Source: Clostridiales bacterium
GTDB taxonomy: Bacteria > Bacillota > Clostridia > Christensenellales > CAG-314
Length of the DNA: 6,877 bases
Direction of reading: 5' to 3'
NCBI GenBank assembly: GCA_003537755.1
Contig: DPQS01000072.1
Span: forward strand, 1 to 6,877
Shown here in pieces: positions 1 to 5,494 of the stretch. The position numbers were made by a program, and so were the translations under genes. Below the pieces are notes generated by a model, which saw nothing but the letters and a program-made list of their open reading frames with translations, was not told where the DNA came from and ran no database searches. The stretch's first letter is position 1, and each line of letters opens with the position of its first letter.

Positions 1-10
1 CTGAATTTTT

Positions 11-58
11 GCAAAAGAAAAACCCAAATCAAACACTTTCGTATTCGATTTAGGTTTT
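11..58 (-). terminator. Rho-independent terminator of the tRNA-Ser unit
   Basis: On the minus strand, just past the tRNA 3' end, positions 58-47 and 30-19 form a 12-bp stem with one G-T wobble and a 16-nt loop. A T-rich run (TTTTT C TTTT) follows, reaching about position 13. The stem is A/T-rich but long, and the T-tract follows directly. It lies 4 nt beyond the CCA end, as expected for a monocistronic tRNA gene. Confidence 0.75.
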
Positions 59-61
59 GAT

Positions 62-150
62 TGGCGGAGAGAACAGGATTTGAACCTGCGGAGGCTGTTA
101 ACCTCGCACGCTTTCCAAGCGTGTGCCTTAAACCGCTCGACCATCTCTCC
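62..150 (-). tRNA. tRNA-Ser, anticodon GGA
   Basis: The minus strand folds as an 89-nt class II tRNA. The 7-bp acceptor stem is GGAGAGA/TCTCTCC, with discriminator G and a genome-encoded CCA at the 3' end (complement of 62-64). The anticodon arm CACGC-TTGGAAA-GCGTG (123-107) presents GGA (116-114), which reads UCC and UCU serine codons. A long variable arm (GAGG...CCTC) identifies it as a serine-type class II tRNA, and the T-arm GGTTCAAATCC is canonical. A promoter lies at 282-310 and a terminator at 11-58, so the gene appears to be transcribed alone. Confidence 0.97.
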
Positions 151-281
151 GTATTAAGTTTCTTCCGCTTTTGCTGTAGCGGTAGCGCAAGTCAGGTTTC
201 TGTTGCAAATTGACTGCTTTGGCATGTCATGGCGACATTCGGCGGTGCAAAAGTTGCATATCAAATTTCACTTGCCCAAGT

Positions 282-310
282 ATTTTAGCAAATTATGAAA
301 AAATAGTCAA
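282..310 (-). promoter_or_regulatory. Promoter of tRNA-Ser
   Basis: The minus strand has TTGACT (310-305), a 17-nt spacer and TAAAAT (287-282). TG lies one base before the -10, making it an extended -10. This is close to the housekeeping sigma consensus. The predicted start near 275 would give an unusually long leader of about 125 nt before the mature tRNA, to be removed by RNase P. Confidence 0.7.
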
Positions 311-326
311 TGATATTCGCTAACTT

Positions 327-345
327 TTTTGACGTGCAGTCAAAA
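327..345. repeat. Inverted repeat TTTTGAC-N5-GTCAAAA
   Basis: A perfect 7-bp inverted repeat with a 5-bp spacer, 17 bp upstream of the tRNA promoter -35 box (minus strand). Size and symmetry fit a protein-binding site, but no known operator is recognised. It could also form a small hairpin. No T-tract follows directly on either strand, so it is not a good terminator. Confidence 0.4.
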
Positions 346-693
346 GCATATTATTTTTGATTTTTTTCTGCAAATTTTTGTGAAAGCGATTTATGCCGGT
401 GGTTAACTTTGCCATCACGGACAATATCGGAATATTCTTTTCCGCAGAGAAGTCGTAAGTACGGCGGTAAGCTACAGTGACGGTACAAGCCTCATCGCGA
501 GGGTGTATTTTTGTTCGCAAACACCCTGAATAATTGAAATAATCCAATTCCAAAGGTGCAAAACGCTTTTACTTGCGTGCTTGTGTTTGCTTGTTTTGGT
601 AATGTTTCGTCGGTGGCGAAAGCGGTGCAGACAAGGCTTTTGCACTTAACAAAATCCGTGTATGGTGTTTTCGCTCGCCGTGCTGTTCCAATC

Positions 694-715
694 AAAAAAA
701 AGTTGCGTCGGCGCA
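694..715 (-). terminator. Probable terminator of the lysR gene
   Basis: Seven bases beyond the lysR stop, the minus strand reads TGCG-CCGA-CGCA (715-704), a short GC-rich hairpin, followed after two bases by eight T (701-694). The T-tract is excellent but the stem is only 4 bp, so this is a weak or atypical intrinsic terminator. Its place right after the gene supports the call. Confidence 0.5.
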
Positions 716-722
716 GTCGGCC

Positions 723-1649
723 CTATCCCAAAAATTTACGTCTGCTGTTACATAACTCGGTCATAAAACTGCGGTCGAGTTCCGTAAAGTTGTATCCATG
801 CGGATAAATCAGCACGTCCTTGTACACCTTGTTTTCGCCCGGAAAAGGCAATTGTACAAGTCCGTAGCGGTCCAGCGTTTCCTGCGGCACGGGTGACACA
901 AGCATAAATGTTTCGGGGTTGGCACTAAGCACGTCAAACTGGCTGGCACGCTCGTACACAAAAATGCGACGGCTTACGTCCTCGGGCAGTTCTTCTTTCC
1001 TCAGTTCCGCCATAGATACCGACGGCACATAAGGGTCGGCGTGCGCAACCTCGATGTAGTTTGTCAGGTCGGCGGCGGTGGGGTTGTCTATTTCCGCAAG
1101 GGGGCTGTCCTTGCTTGTAATCAGTACGTGGCAAAATTCCGCAACAAGTTCGTATTCCAATCCCTTTTGCTCAAGCATATCCTTAAAATACTTGTCGTAA
1201 CGCGCGGCGTAGCGAATGATGCCCAGTTTGTAGTCGCTGTGCACGATGTTGTTTATTGCGCGCAGAGCGTTGGTTTCCTTGTAGTACACCTCGCATTGTT
1301 CGCGGTCGCTCAACTTCTTGCTGAATTCCGCAAAGGCGTGCGAAATGTAACTTGCCCTCGGCACGCTTATGCAAAACACCGATTTGCCCGACCTATTTTC
1401 GTGGAACATATCCTCTATTTCGTCTATGTGGCGCAGTACGCTTTTTGCCTGTTGTACCAGCAATTCGCCGTCGGGGGTCAGCACAATGCCCTTTGCCGAA
1501 CGATCAAAAATAACAATTCCCAGTTCCTTTTCAAGGTCTTTTATCGCGCGGCTGAGGTTAGGTTGCGCCACGTAAAGCGCTTCGCTTGCTTTGCTTATCG
1601 AGCCGTATTTGGCAATTTCCACGGCATATTTAAGGTGTTGAATATTCAT
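723..1649 (-). CDS. LysR-type transcriptional regulator
   Basis: A 308-residue protein, normal length for the LysR family. Residues 1-60 form the N-terminal winged helix-turn-helix: MNIQHLKYAVEIAKYGS, then SKASEALYVAQPNLSRAIKDLEKELG and the FDRSAKGIVLTPDG wing. Residues from about 90 match the periplasmic-binding-protein-like effector domain, starting at CISVPRASYISHAF. The start at 1649 is chosen because AAGAGG lies 5 nt upstream and the family's typical first residues begin there. A longer frame from 1694 would add 15 residues without homology to the family. The gene is divergent from rex and has its own promoter (1724-1752). LysR proteins bind as tetramers and respond to a small ligand, and they often control the divergent neighbour. 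The inducer cannot be told from sequence. A role in rex or adhE control is inferred from position only. Confidence 0.93.
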   Translation of the reverse strand: MNIQHLKYAVEIAKYGSISKASEALYVAQPNLSRAIKDLEKELGIVIFDRSAKGIVLTPDGELLVQQAKSVLRHIDEIEDMFHENRSGKSVFCISVPRASYISHAFAEFSKKLSDREQCEVYYKETNALRAINNIVHSDYKLGIIRYAARYDKYFKDMLEQKGLEYELVAEFCHVLITSKDSPLAEIDNPTAADLTNYIEVAHADPYVPSVSMAELRKEELPEDVSRRIFVYERASQFDVLSANPETFMLVSPVPQETLDRYGLVQLPFPGENKVYKDVLIYPHGYNFTELDRSFMTELCNSRRKFLG

Positions 1650-1723
1650 AATTACCTCTTTATTTGACCTTGTGTTGTTCGGGTCGAGCGTCATTTATTG
1701 GACTTTTTACAATTTTCGACTAA

Positions 1724-1752
1724 ATTATACCAACATTTTTGCGGTAAATCAA
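1724..1752 (-). promoter_or_regulatory. Promoter of the lysR gene
   Basis: The minus strand has TTGATT (1752-1747), a 17-nt spacer and a perfect TATAAT (1729-1724). The predicted start is near 1717, giving a leader of about 68 nt before the ATG at 1649. The 1780-1795 palindrome is centred about 70 bp upstream of this start. Confidence 0.75.
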
Positions 1753-1779
1753 GCAAATTTGGCTTAAAACGCCTGTTTT

Positions 1780-1795
1780 ATATCAATTTTGATAT
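1780..1795. promoter_or_regulatory. Perfect 16-bp palindrome, candidate LysR-type binding site
   Basis: ATATCAA-TT-TTGATAT is a perfect inverted repeat between the divergent lysR and rex promoters. It is centred about 64 bp upstream of the predicted rex start and about 70 bp upstream of the predicted lysR start. LysR-type proteins typically anchor on a dyad near -65 of the promoter they activate, so this is the best candidate site for the adjacent regulator. The exact T-N11-A core of the family consensus is not obvious, so the assignment remains inferential. Confidence 0.5.
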
Positions 1796-1816
1796 GTCTT
1801 TCGACCAAAATAGTAT

Positions 1817-1845
1817 TTGCAAAAAATCGATTATATCGATATAAT
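1817..1845 (+). promoter_or_regulatory. Promoter of rex
   Basis: TTGCAA (1817-1822), a 17-nt spacer and a perfect TATAAT (1840-1845) place the start near 1852. The leader to the rex ATG would be about 143 nt. The spacer and -10 box are covered by ATCGAT palindromes, so a bound repressor would block RNA polymerase. Confidence 0.7.
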
Positions 1846-1855
1846 TGTATCGATA
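1826..1855. promoter_or_regulatory. Cluster of ATCGAT palindromes over the rex -10 box
   Basis: ATCGAT occurs three times (1826-1831, 1835-1840, 1849-1854). The middle copy is the core of a perfect 16-bp palindrome, ATTATATCGATATAAT (1830-1845). TATCGATA occurs twice (1834-1841 and 1848-1855), 14 bp apart. The cluster spans the -35/-10 spacer, the -10 box and the predicted start, the classical position for a repressor. The binding protein is not known. It does not match the Rex consensus of Bacillus or Clostridium. Confidence 0.5.
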
Positions 1856-1994
1856 ACAAAAGCGGCGAGGGAAAGCCACGTTTCCGGCGTTTCCGTTGTC
1901 GGTTGTCTTGCGTACGTGCTGTCCGCTACCACGGAGGTTGCAAGCGCAGGTGACAATACTCACAAACACATTTACACACAAAGGAGTTTTGCAA
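1852..1994 (+). promoter_or_regulatory. Long, potentially structured leader of rex
   Basis: This 143-nt untranslated leader has several nested complementary segments. TTGTC (1903-1907) pairs with GACAA (1952-1956), TTGC (1908-1911) with GCAA (1940-1943), and TCCG (1922-1925) with CGGA (1932-1935). Upstream, GGAAA (1870-1874) can pair with either of two TTTCC copies (1881-1885 or 1890-1894), and the second option competes with a CCG/CGG hairpin (1893-1902). No known riboswitch class was recognised and no T-tract terminator precedes the gene. The AAGGAG ribosome binding site is at 1981-1986. Structure was judged by eye only. Confidence 0.35.
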
Positions 1995-2609
1995 ATGAAC
2001 ACTGCCGACAAAATCCCGGTTTCGGTGCTCAACAGATTGCCCGATTACCTTCACTTTGTCAAATATATGTCCAAGGCGGAATATGTTTCGTCCGCAGCCG
2101 TTGCCAAGGCGTTGAACCTCGGCGAAGTGCAGGTTCGCAAGGATTTACAGATGGTAAGCGGTGCAGGCAAACCCAAGGTAGGGTACGTGCGCACGGAACT
2201 TGTTTCCCATCTCGAAGCAGCCCTCGACATTCACACGCCCGTAAGTGCGGTGCTGGTAGGCGTCGGACACCTCGGCAAAGCCTTGCTGTACCACGACGGC
2301 TTTGCGGAGTTCGGCATAAACATCGTGGGCGCGGTTGACATCGAGGACAAGCCGTTGCATGGCGGTCGCAAGGTTATTCCGCCAAGCGCGCTGAACGAAT
2401 TTTGCCACGACAACAACGTTACTATCGGCATAATTACCGTCCCCGAAAGTCAGGCGCAAATCGTTGCCGACGAACTTGTTGCGGCAGGGGTCAAGGCAAT
2501 CTGGAATTTTGCCCCGACGGTACTTAAAGTGCCCGACGACATAACGGTCAAAAACGCCAACCTCGCGAGAGAACTTGCCGTGCTTGCGGTGACAGGAGTG
2601 CGCGGATAA
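1995..2609 (+). CDS. rex: Rex-family redox-sensing transcriptional repressor
   Basis: A 204-residue protein that aligns over its whole length with Rex, the NADH/NAD+ sensing repressor of fermentation genes. Residues 7-75 are the winged helix (IPVSVLNRLPDYLHFVKYM, then SSAAVAKALNLGEVQVRKDLQ). Residues 83-190 are a Rossmann fold with GVGHLG (G89, G91, G94), an acidic residue at the end of the second strand (D115, expected for NAD(H) preference), TVP (148-150) and WNFAP (170-174). The start is set by AAGGAG at 1981-1986, 8 nt before the ATG. A longer frame from 1896 lacks such a site and would add residues not seen in the family. Two oddities stand out. The usual SYFG-type segment after RKDL is replaced by QMVSGAGKPKVGY, and the C-terminal dimerisation helix looks about 8 residues shorter than in Bacillus Rex. 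It probably belongs to a divergent Rex branch, and its operator may differ from the consensus. Confidence 0.9.
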   Translation: MNTADKIPVSVLNRLPDYLHFVKYMSKAEYVSSAAVAKALNLGEVQVRKDLQMVSGAGKPKVGYVRTELVSHLEAALDIHTPVSAVLVGVGHLGKALLYHDGFAEFGINIVGAVDIEDKPLHGGRKVIPPSALNEFCHDNNVTIGIITVPESQAQIVADELVAAGVKAIWNFAPTVLKVPDDITVKNANLARELAVLAVTGVRG

Positions 2610-2633
2610 AACCGACCATGTGACAAAGACGAG

Positions 2634-2660
2634 CAATACAAAATTTTCGACATTGTATTG
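2634..2660. promoter_or_regulatory. Inverted repeat CAATACAA-N11-TTGTATTG upstream of adhE
   Basis: Perfect 8-bp arms (2634-2641 and 2653-2660) separated by 11 bp, ending 7 bp before the adhE -35 box and centred about 56 bp upstream of the predicted start. No T-run follows, so it is a poor terminator for rex. Position and symmetry fit an activator or repressor site. It is not the canonical Rex operator, which has TTG on the outer left and CAA on the outer right. Confidence 0.45.
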
Positions 2661-2667
2661 TATGGAC

Positions 2668-2696
2668 TTGTCAATAATAAAAATAAAGTTTATAAT
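2668..2696 (+). promoter_or_regulatory. Promoter of the adhE operon
   Basis: TTGTCA (2668-2673), a 17-nt very A/T-rich spacer and a perfect TATAAT (2691-2696). The predicted start is near 2703, giving a leader of about 80 nt. This is a strong match to the housekeeping promoter. It suggests that adhE and the genes after it can be transcribed separately from rex. Confidence 0.75.
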
Positions 2697-2704
2697 TAGA
2701 AAAT

Positions 2705-2739
2705 AGTAACCAGGCAGATTGTGTTGCCCGGATATTACT
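2705..2739 (+). promoter_or_regulatory. Imperfect hairpin in the adhE leader
   Basis: AGTAA (2705-2709) pairs with TTACT (2735-2739), CC (2710-2711) with GG (2730-2731), and GGCA (2713-2716) with TGCC (2725-2728). The loop has 8 nt, with one mismatch and one 3-nt bulge. It sits at the predicted 5' end of the mRNA and could stabilise the transcript or serve as a regulatory element. It has no T-tract, so it is not an obvious terminator. Confidence 0.35.
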
Positions 2740-2783
2740 GTTTTCAATGTCTTTGCCATTACGAGTGGCTCACGGAGGTATCC

Positions 2784-5480
2784 ATGGAAAGAATCGTAGA
2801 CAATGTACAGGCATTGGAAGAAAAAATCGCAGAGGTGCGTGCGGCGCAAAACAATTACGCAACCTACACGCAGGAGCAGGTGGACAAGATTTTTCTCGCC
2901 GCCGCGCTCGCCGCAAACAAAATGCGTATTCCTTTGGCGAAACTTGCCGTAGAGGAAACGGGCATGGGCGTGGTTGAGGATAAAGTAATCAAAAACAACT
3001 ACGCTGCGGAATACATCTACAACAAGTACCGCGACACAAAAACATGCGGCGTAATCGAAGAGGACAAAGCCTTCGGTATACGCAAGGTTGCCGAGCCTAT
3101 CGGTCTGATTGCCGCGGTTATACCGACGACCAATCCGACCTCGACGGCTATTTTCAAGACTTTGCTCGCTCTCAAAACGCGCAACGGAATTATCATCAGT
3201 CCGCACCCTCGCGCTAAAAAATCCACGATTGCGGCGGCAAAGGTAGTTCTCGACGCGGCGGTTGCGGCAGGTGCGCCGGAAAATATTATCGGTTGGATTG
3301 ATGTCCCCAGCCTTGACATGACCAACCTTGTAATGAAAGAGGCTGACATTATCCTGGCAACGGGCGGTCCCGGTATGGTGCGTGCGGCGTACAGCAGCGG
3401 CAAACCTGCGTTGGGCGTCGGTGCAGGCAACACGCCCGCAATCATTGACAGCAGTGCCGACATCACGCTTGCCGTCAACAGCATCATTCACAGCAAAACT
3501 TTCGACAACGGTATGATTTGCGCTTCCGAGCAATCGGTAATCGTGCTTGCCGACGTCTACGACAAGGTGCGGGACGAATTTGCAAAGCGCGGATGCTACT
3601 TCCTTGACCCTGCGGAAACGGAACGCGTGCGCAAAACCATCATTATCAACGGCGCGCTGAACGCGAAAATAGTCGGTCAGCCTGCCGCACGCATTGCACA
3701 GCTTGCCAACGTCAATGTACCCGAAGGCACCAAGATACTTATCGGCGAGGTTGAAAGCGTTGAACTCAGCGAAGAGTTTGCTCACGAAAAACTGAGCCCC
3801 GTGCTTGCCATGTACAAGGCGGCGGACATAGAGGACGCTTTTGCCAAGGCGGAACATCTTATTGCCGACGGCGGCTACGGCCACACGTCAAGCATTTATC
3901 TCGACACGGTAACGCAACAAGCCAAACTGCAGGAATTTTACGAACGTATGAAGACCTGCCGCGTGCTTGTCAACACTCCATCTTCGCAGGGCGGTATCGG
4001 CGATATTTACAACTTCAAACTTGCTCCGTCGCTTACCCTCGGTTGCGGCAGTTGGGGCGGTAACTCCGTCAGTGAAAACGTCGGAGTGAAGCATTTGCTC
4101 AATATCAAAACCGTAGCCGAAAGGAGAGAAAATATGTTGTGGTTCCGTGCACCGCAAAAGATTTACATCAAAAAAGGTTGTCTGCCCGTTGCTCTTGACG
4201 AACTTAAGACGGTGATGCACAAAAAGAAGGCGTTTATCGTTACGGACAGTTTCCTGTACAACAACGGCTACACCAAGCCGATTGAGGACAAACTCAACGA
4301 AATGGGCATTGCACATACCTGCTTCTTCGACGTTGCGCCCGACCCCACGCTTGCATGCGCTAAGGCAGGTGCGGAACAAATGCGCGCCTTTGCCCCCGAC
4401 GTAATAATCGCGCTGGGCGGCGGCAGTGCAATGGACGCAGGCAAAATCATGTGGGTGCTGTACGAACATCCCGAAGTGGACTTCATGGACATGGCAATGC
4501 GCTTTATGGACATTCGCAAGCGCGTGTACACCTTCCCCAAGATGGGCGAAAAAGCGTACTTTGTTGCAATTCCCACGTCGGCAGGTACGGGCTCGGAAGT
4601 TACGCCGTTTGCCGTAATCACCGACGAAAAGACCGGCGTCAAGTATCCGCTTGCCGACTACGAACTGTTGCCGAACATGGCAATTGTTGACACCGACTAC
4701 CACATGAGCGCACCCCGTGGACTTACCGCCGCAAGCGGTATCGACGCAGTTAGCCACGCTCTCGAAGCGTATGCTTCCATGATGGCGACGGACTACACCG
4801 ACGGGCTTGCGCTTAAGGCACTCAAGACAATCTTCGAATACCTGCCGCGCGCCTACGAAAACGGTCAGACCGATGTTGAAGCGCGTGAAAAAATGGCAAA
4901 CGCGGCTACAATGGCAGGCATGGCGTTTGCAAATGCGTTCCTGGGCGTGTGCCACAGCATGGCGCACAAACTGGGCGCGTTCCATCACATTCCGCACGGC
5001 GTTGCTAATGCGTTGATGCTGGACGAAGTGTTGCGTTTCAATGCGGCGGAAGTACCTGCGAAAATGGGTACGTTCCCTCAATACGACCATCCGCACACAT
5101 TGCGCCGCTACGCCGAAGTGGCGGAGTATCTCGGCATAAAGGGCGACAACGATCACGAAAAACTGGAAGGACTTATTGCCGCGATTGACGACCTTAAAAC
5201 CGTTGTCGGAATTAAGCCCACAATCCGCGATTACGTTCCGGACGAAGCGGACTTCCTTGCGCGCCTAGACGACATGACGGAACAGGCGTTTGACGACCAA
5301 TGCACCGGCGCAAATCCGCGCTATCCGCTGATGAGCGAAATCAGACAAATGTATCTTGACGCTTACTACGGCAAAACATTTCACGAAAAGGCACTGCCGG
5401 GCGACAAGGTGACGGAAGAAGACGAAGCGCACGACTTCAAACAAAGTTACCGCAAACGCAAAAGCGGTGTAAAGGCGTAA
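2784..5480 (+). CDS. adhE: Bifunctional aldehyde-alcohol dehydrogenase AdhE
   Basis: An 898-residue protein that aligns end to end with AdhE. It reduces acetyl-CoA to acetaldehyde and then to ethanol, using two NADH, and family members form cytoplasmic spirosome filaments. Residues 1-440 are the CoA-acylating aldehyde dehydrogenase, with PTTNPTS, the GVGAGN motif at 211-216 and catalytic Cys246 in DNGMICASEQS. A linker around 441-465 (ERRENMLWF) joins it to the iron-dependent alcohol dehydrogenase domain, with GGGS at 545-548, GTGSEVTPF, and metal ligands Asp654, His658, His724 and His738. All catalytic residues are present, so both activities are expected. The start at 2784 is set by GGAGG at 2774-2778, 5 nt upstream, and by the match to the family N-terminus. 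The C-terminus ends in a charged, lysine/arginine-rich tail. It has its own promoter, and the next gene follows after 14 bp. Control by Rex is typical for the family but no canonical operator is visible. Confidence 0.98.
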   Translation: MERIVDNVQALEEKIAEVRAAQNNYATYTQEQVDKIFLAAALAANKMRIPLAKLAVEETGMGVVEDKVIKNNYAAEYIYNKYRDTKTCGVIEEDKAFGIRKVAEPIGLIAAVIPTTNPTSTAIFKTLLALKTRNGIIISPHPRAKKSTIAAAKVVLDAAVAAGAPENIIGWIDVPSLDMTNLVMKEADIILATGGPGMVRAAYSSGKPALGVGAGNTPAIIDSSADITLAVNSIIHSKTFDNGMICASEQSVIVLADVYDKVRDEFAKRGCYFLDPAETERVRKTIIINGALNAKIVGQPAARIAQLANVNVPEGTKILIGEVESVELSEEFAHEKLSPVLAMYKAADIEDAFAKAEHLIADGGYGHTSSIYLDTVTQQAKLQEFYERMKTCRVLVNTPSSQGGIGDIYNFKLAPSLTLGCGSWGGNSVSENVGVKHLLNIKTVAERRENMLWFRAPQKIYIKKGCLPVALDELKTVMHKKKAFIVTDSFLYNNGYTKPIEDKLNEMGIAHTCFFDVAPDPTLACAKAGAEQMRAFAPDVIIALGGGSAMDAGKIMWVLYEHPEVDFMDMAMRFMDIRKRVYTFPKMGEKAYFVAIPTSAGTGSEVTPFAVITDEKTGVKYPLADYELLPNMAIVDTDYHMSAPRGLTAASGIDAVSHALEAYASMMATDYTDGLALKALKTIFEYLPRAYENGQTDVEAREKMANAATMAGMAFANAFLGVCHSMAHKLGAFHHIPHGVANALMLDEVLRFNAAEVPAKMGTFPQYDHPHTLRRYAEVAEYLGIKGDNDHEKLEGLIAAIDDLKTVVGIKPTIRDYVPDEADFLARLDDMTEQAFDDQCTGANPRYPLMSEIRQMYLDAYYGKTFHEKALPGDKVTEEDEAHDFKQSYRKRKSGVKA
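4121..4136 (+). promoter_or_regulatory. In-frame internal ribosome binding site and ATG in the adhE linker
   Basis: AAGGAG (4121-4126) lies 7 nt before an in-frame ATG (4134-4136, Met451), exactly at the linker between the aldehyde and alcohol dehydrogenase domains. The site is formed by tandem AGG-AGA arginine codons, whereas most arginines in this gene use CGN codons. Translation from here would yield a 448-residue stand-alone iron-type alcohol dehydrogenase. Use in the cell is unproven. Confidence 0.4.
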
Positions 5481-5494
5481 CGGAGGGCGACAAA

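Larger units (their letters stand above)
151..722. other. Gene-free stretch between tRNA-Ser and lysR
   Basis: About 570 bases without a convincing gene. It holds the tRNA promoter (282-310), an inverted repeat (327-345), a 7-bp hairpin around 501-528 (AGGGTGT...ACACCCT) and the probable lysR terminator (694-715). Open frames exist on both strands (320-553 minus, 492-695 minus, 556-807 plus). They start at TTG or GTG or lack a clear ribosome binding site, overlap each other, and translate to sequences without a recognisable domain. The 9-mer GGTGCAAAA occurs at 244-252 and 555-563, and the related TTTTGCAC (reverse complement) at 638-645. This suggests duplicated or decayed non-coding DNA. 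Confidence 0.6.

Noticed and set aside
320..553. A 77-codon minus-strand frame in the gene-free stretch
   Set aside because: Starts at TTG without a clear Shine-Dalgarno, overlaps another frame, and has no recognisable family. A real small gene cannot be fully excluded.
556..807. An 83-codon plus-strand frame between tRNA and lysR
   Set aside because: Starts with GTG without a good ribosome binding site, runs through the lysR terminator and into the lysR coding region, and has no recognisable domain.
1041..1667. A 208-codon open frame antisense to lysR
   Set aside because: It overlaps a confident LysR-type gene almost entirely and has no family signature.
1896..1994. N-terminal extension of rex from an upstream ATG
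   Set aside because: The extension has no similarity to Rex, and a strong AAGGAG sits 8 nt before the ATG at 1995.
2610..2783. Canonical Rex operator (TTGTNAA...TTNACAA) in the adhE promoter
   Set aside because: Only isolated half-sites such as TTGTCAA at 2668-2674 are present. No matching second half at the right spacing was found.
2145..3884. A 579-codon open frame antisense to rex and adhE
   Set aside because: It lies opposite two clearly identified genes, spans both plus their intergenic promoter, and its translation is rich in His, Arg and Cys with no recognisable domain. It is a shadow of the codon bias on the plus strand.
3888..5156. A 422-codon open frame antisense to the second half of adhE
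   Set aside because: Same reason: a composition-driven shadow of a real gene, without ribosome binding site or domain.
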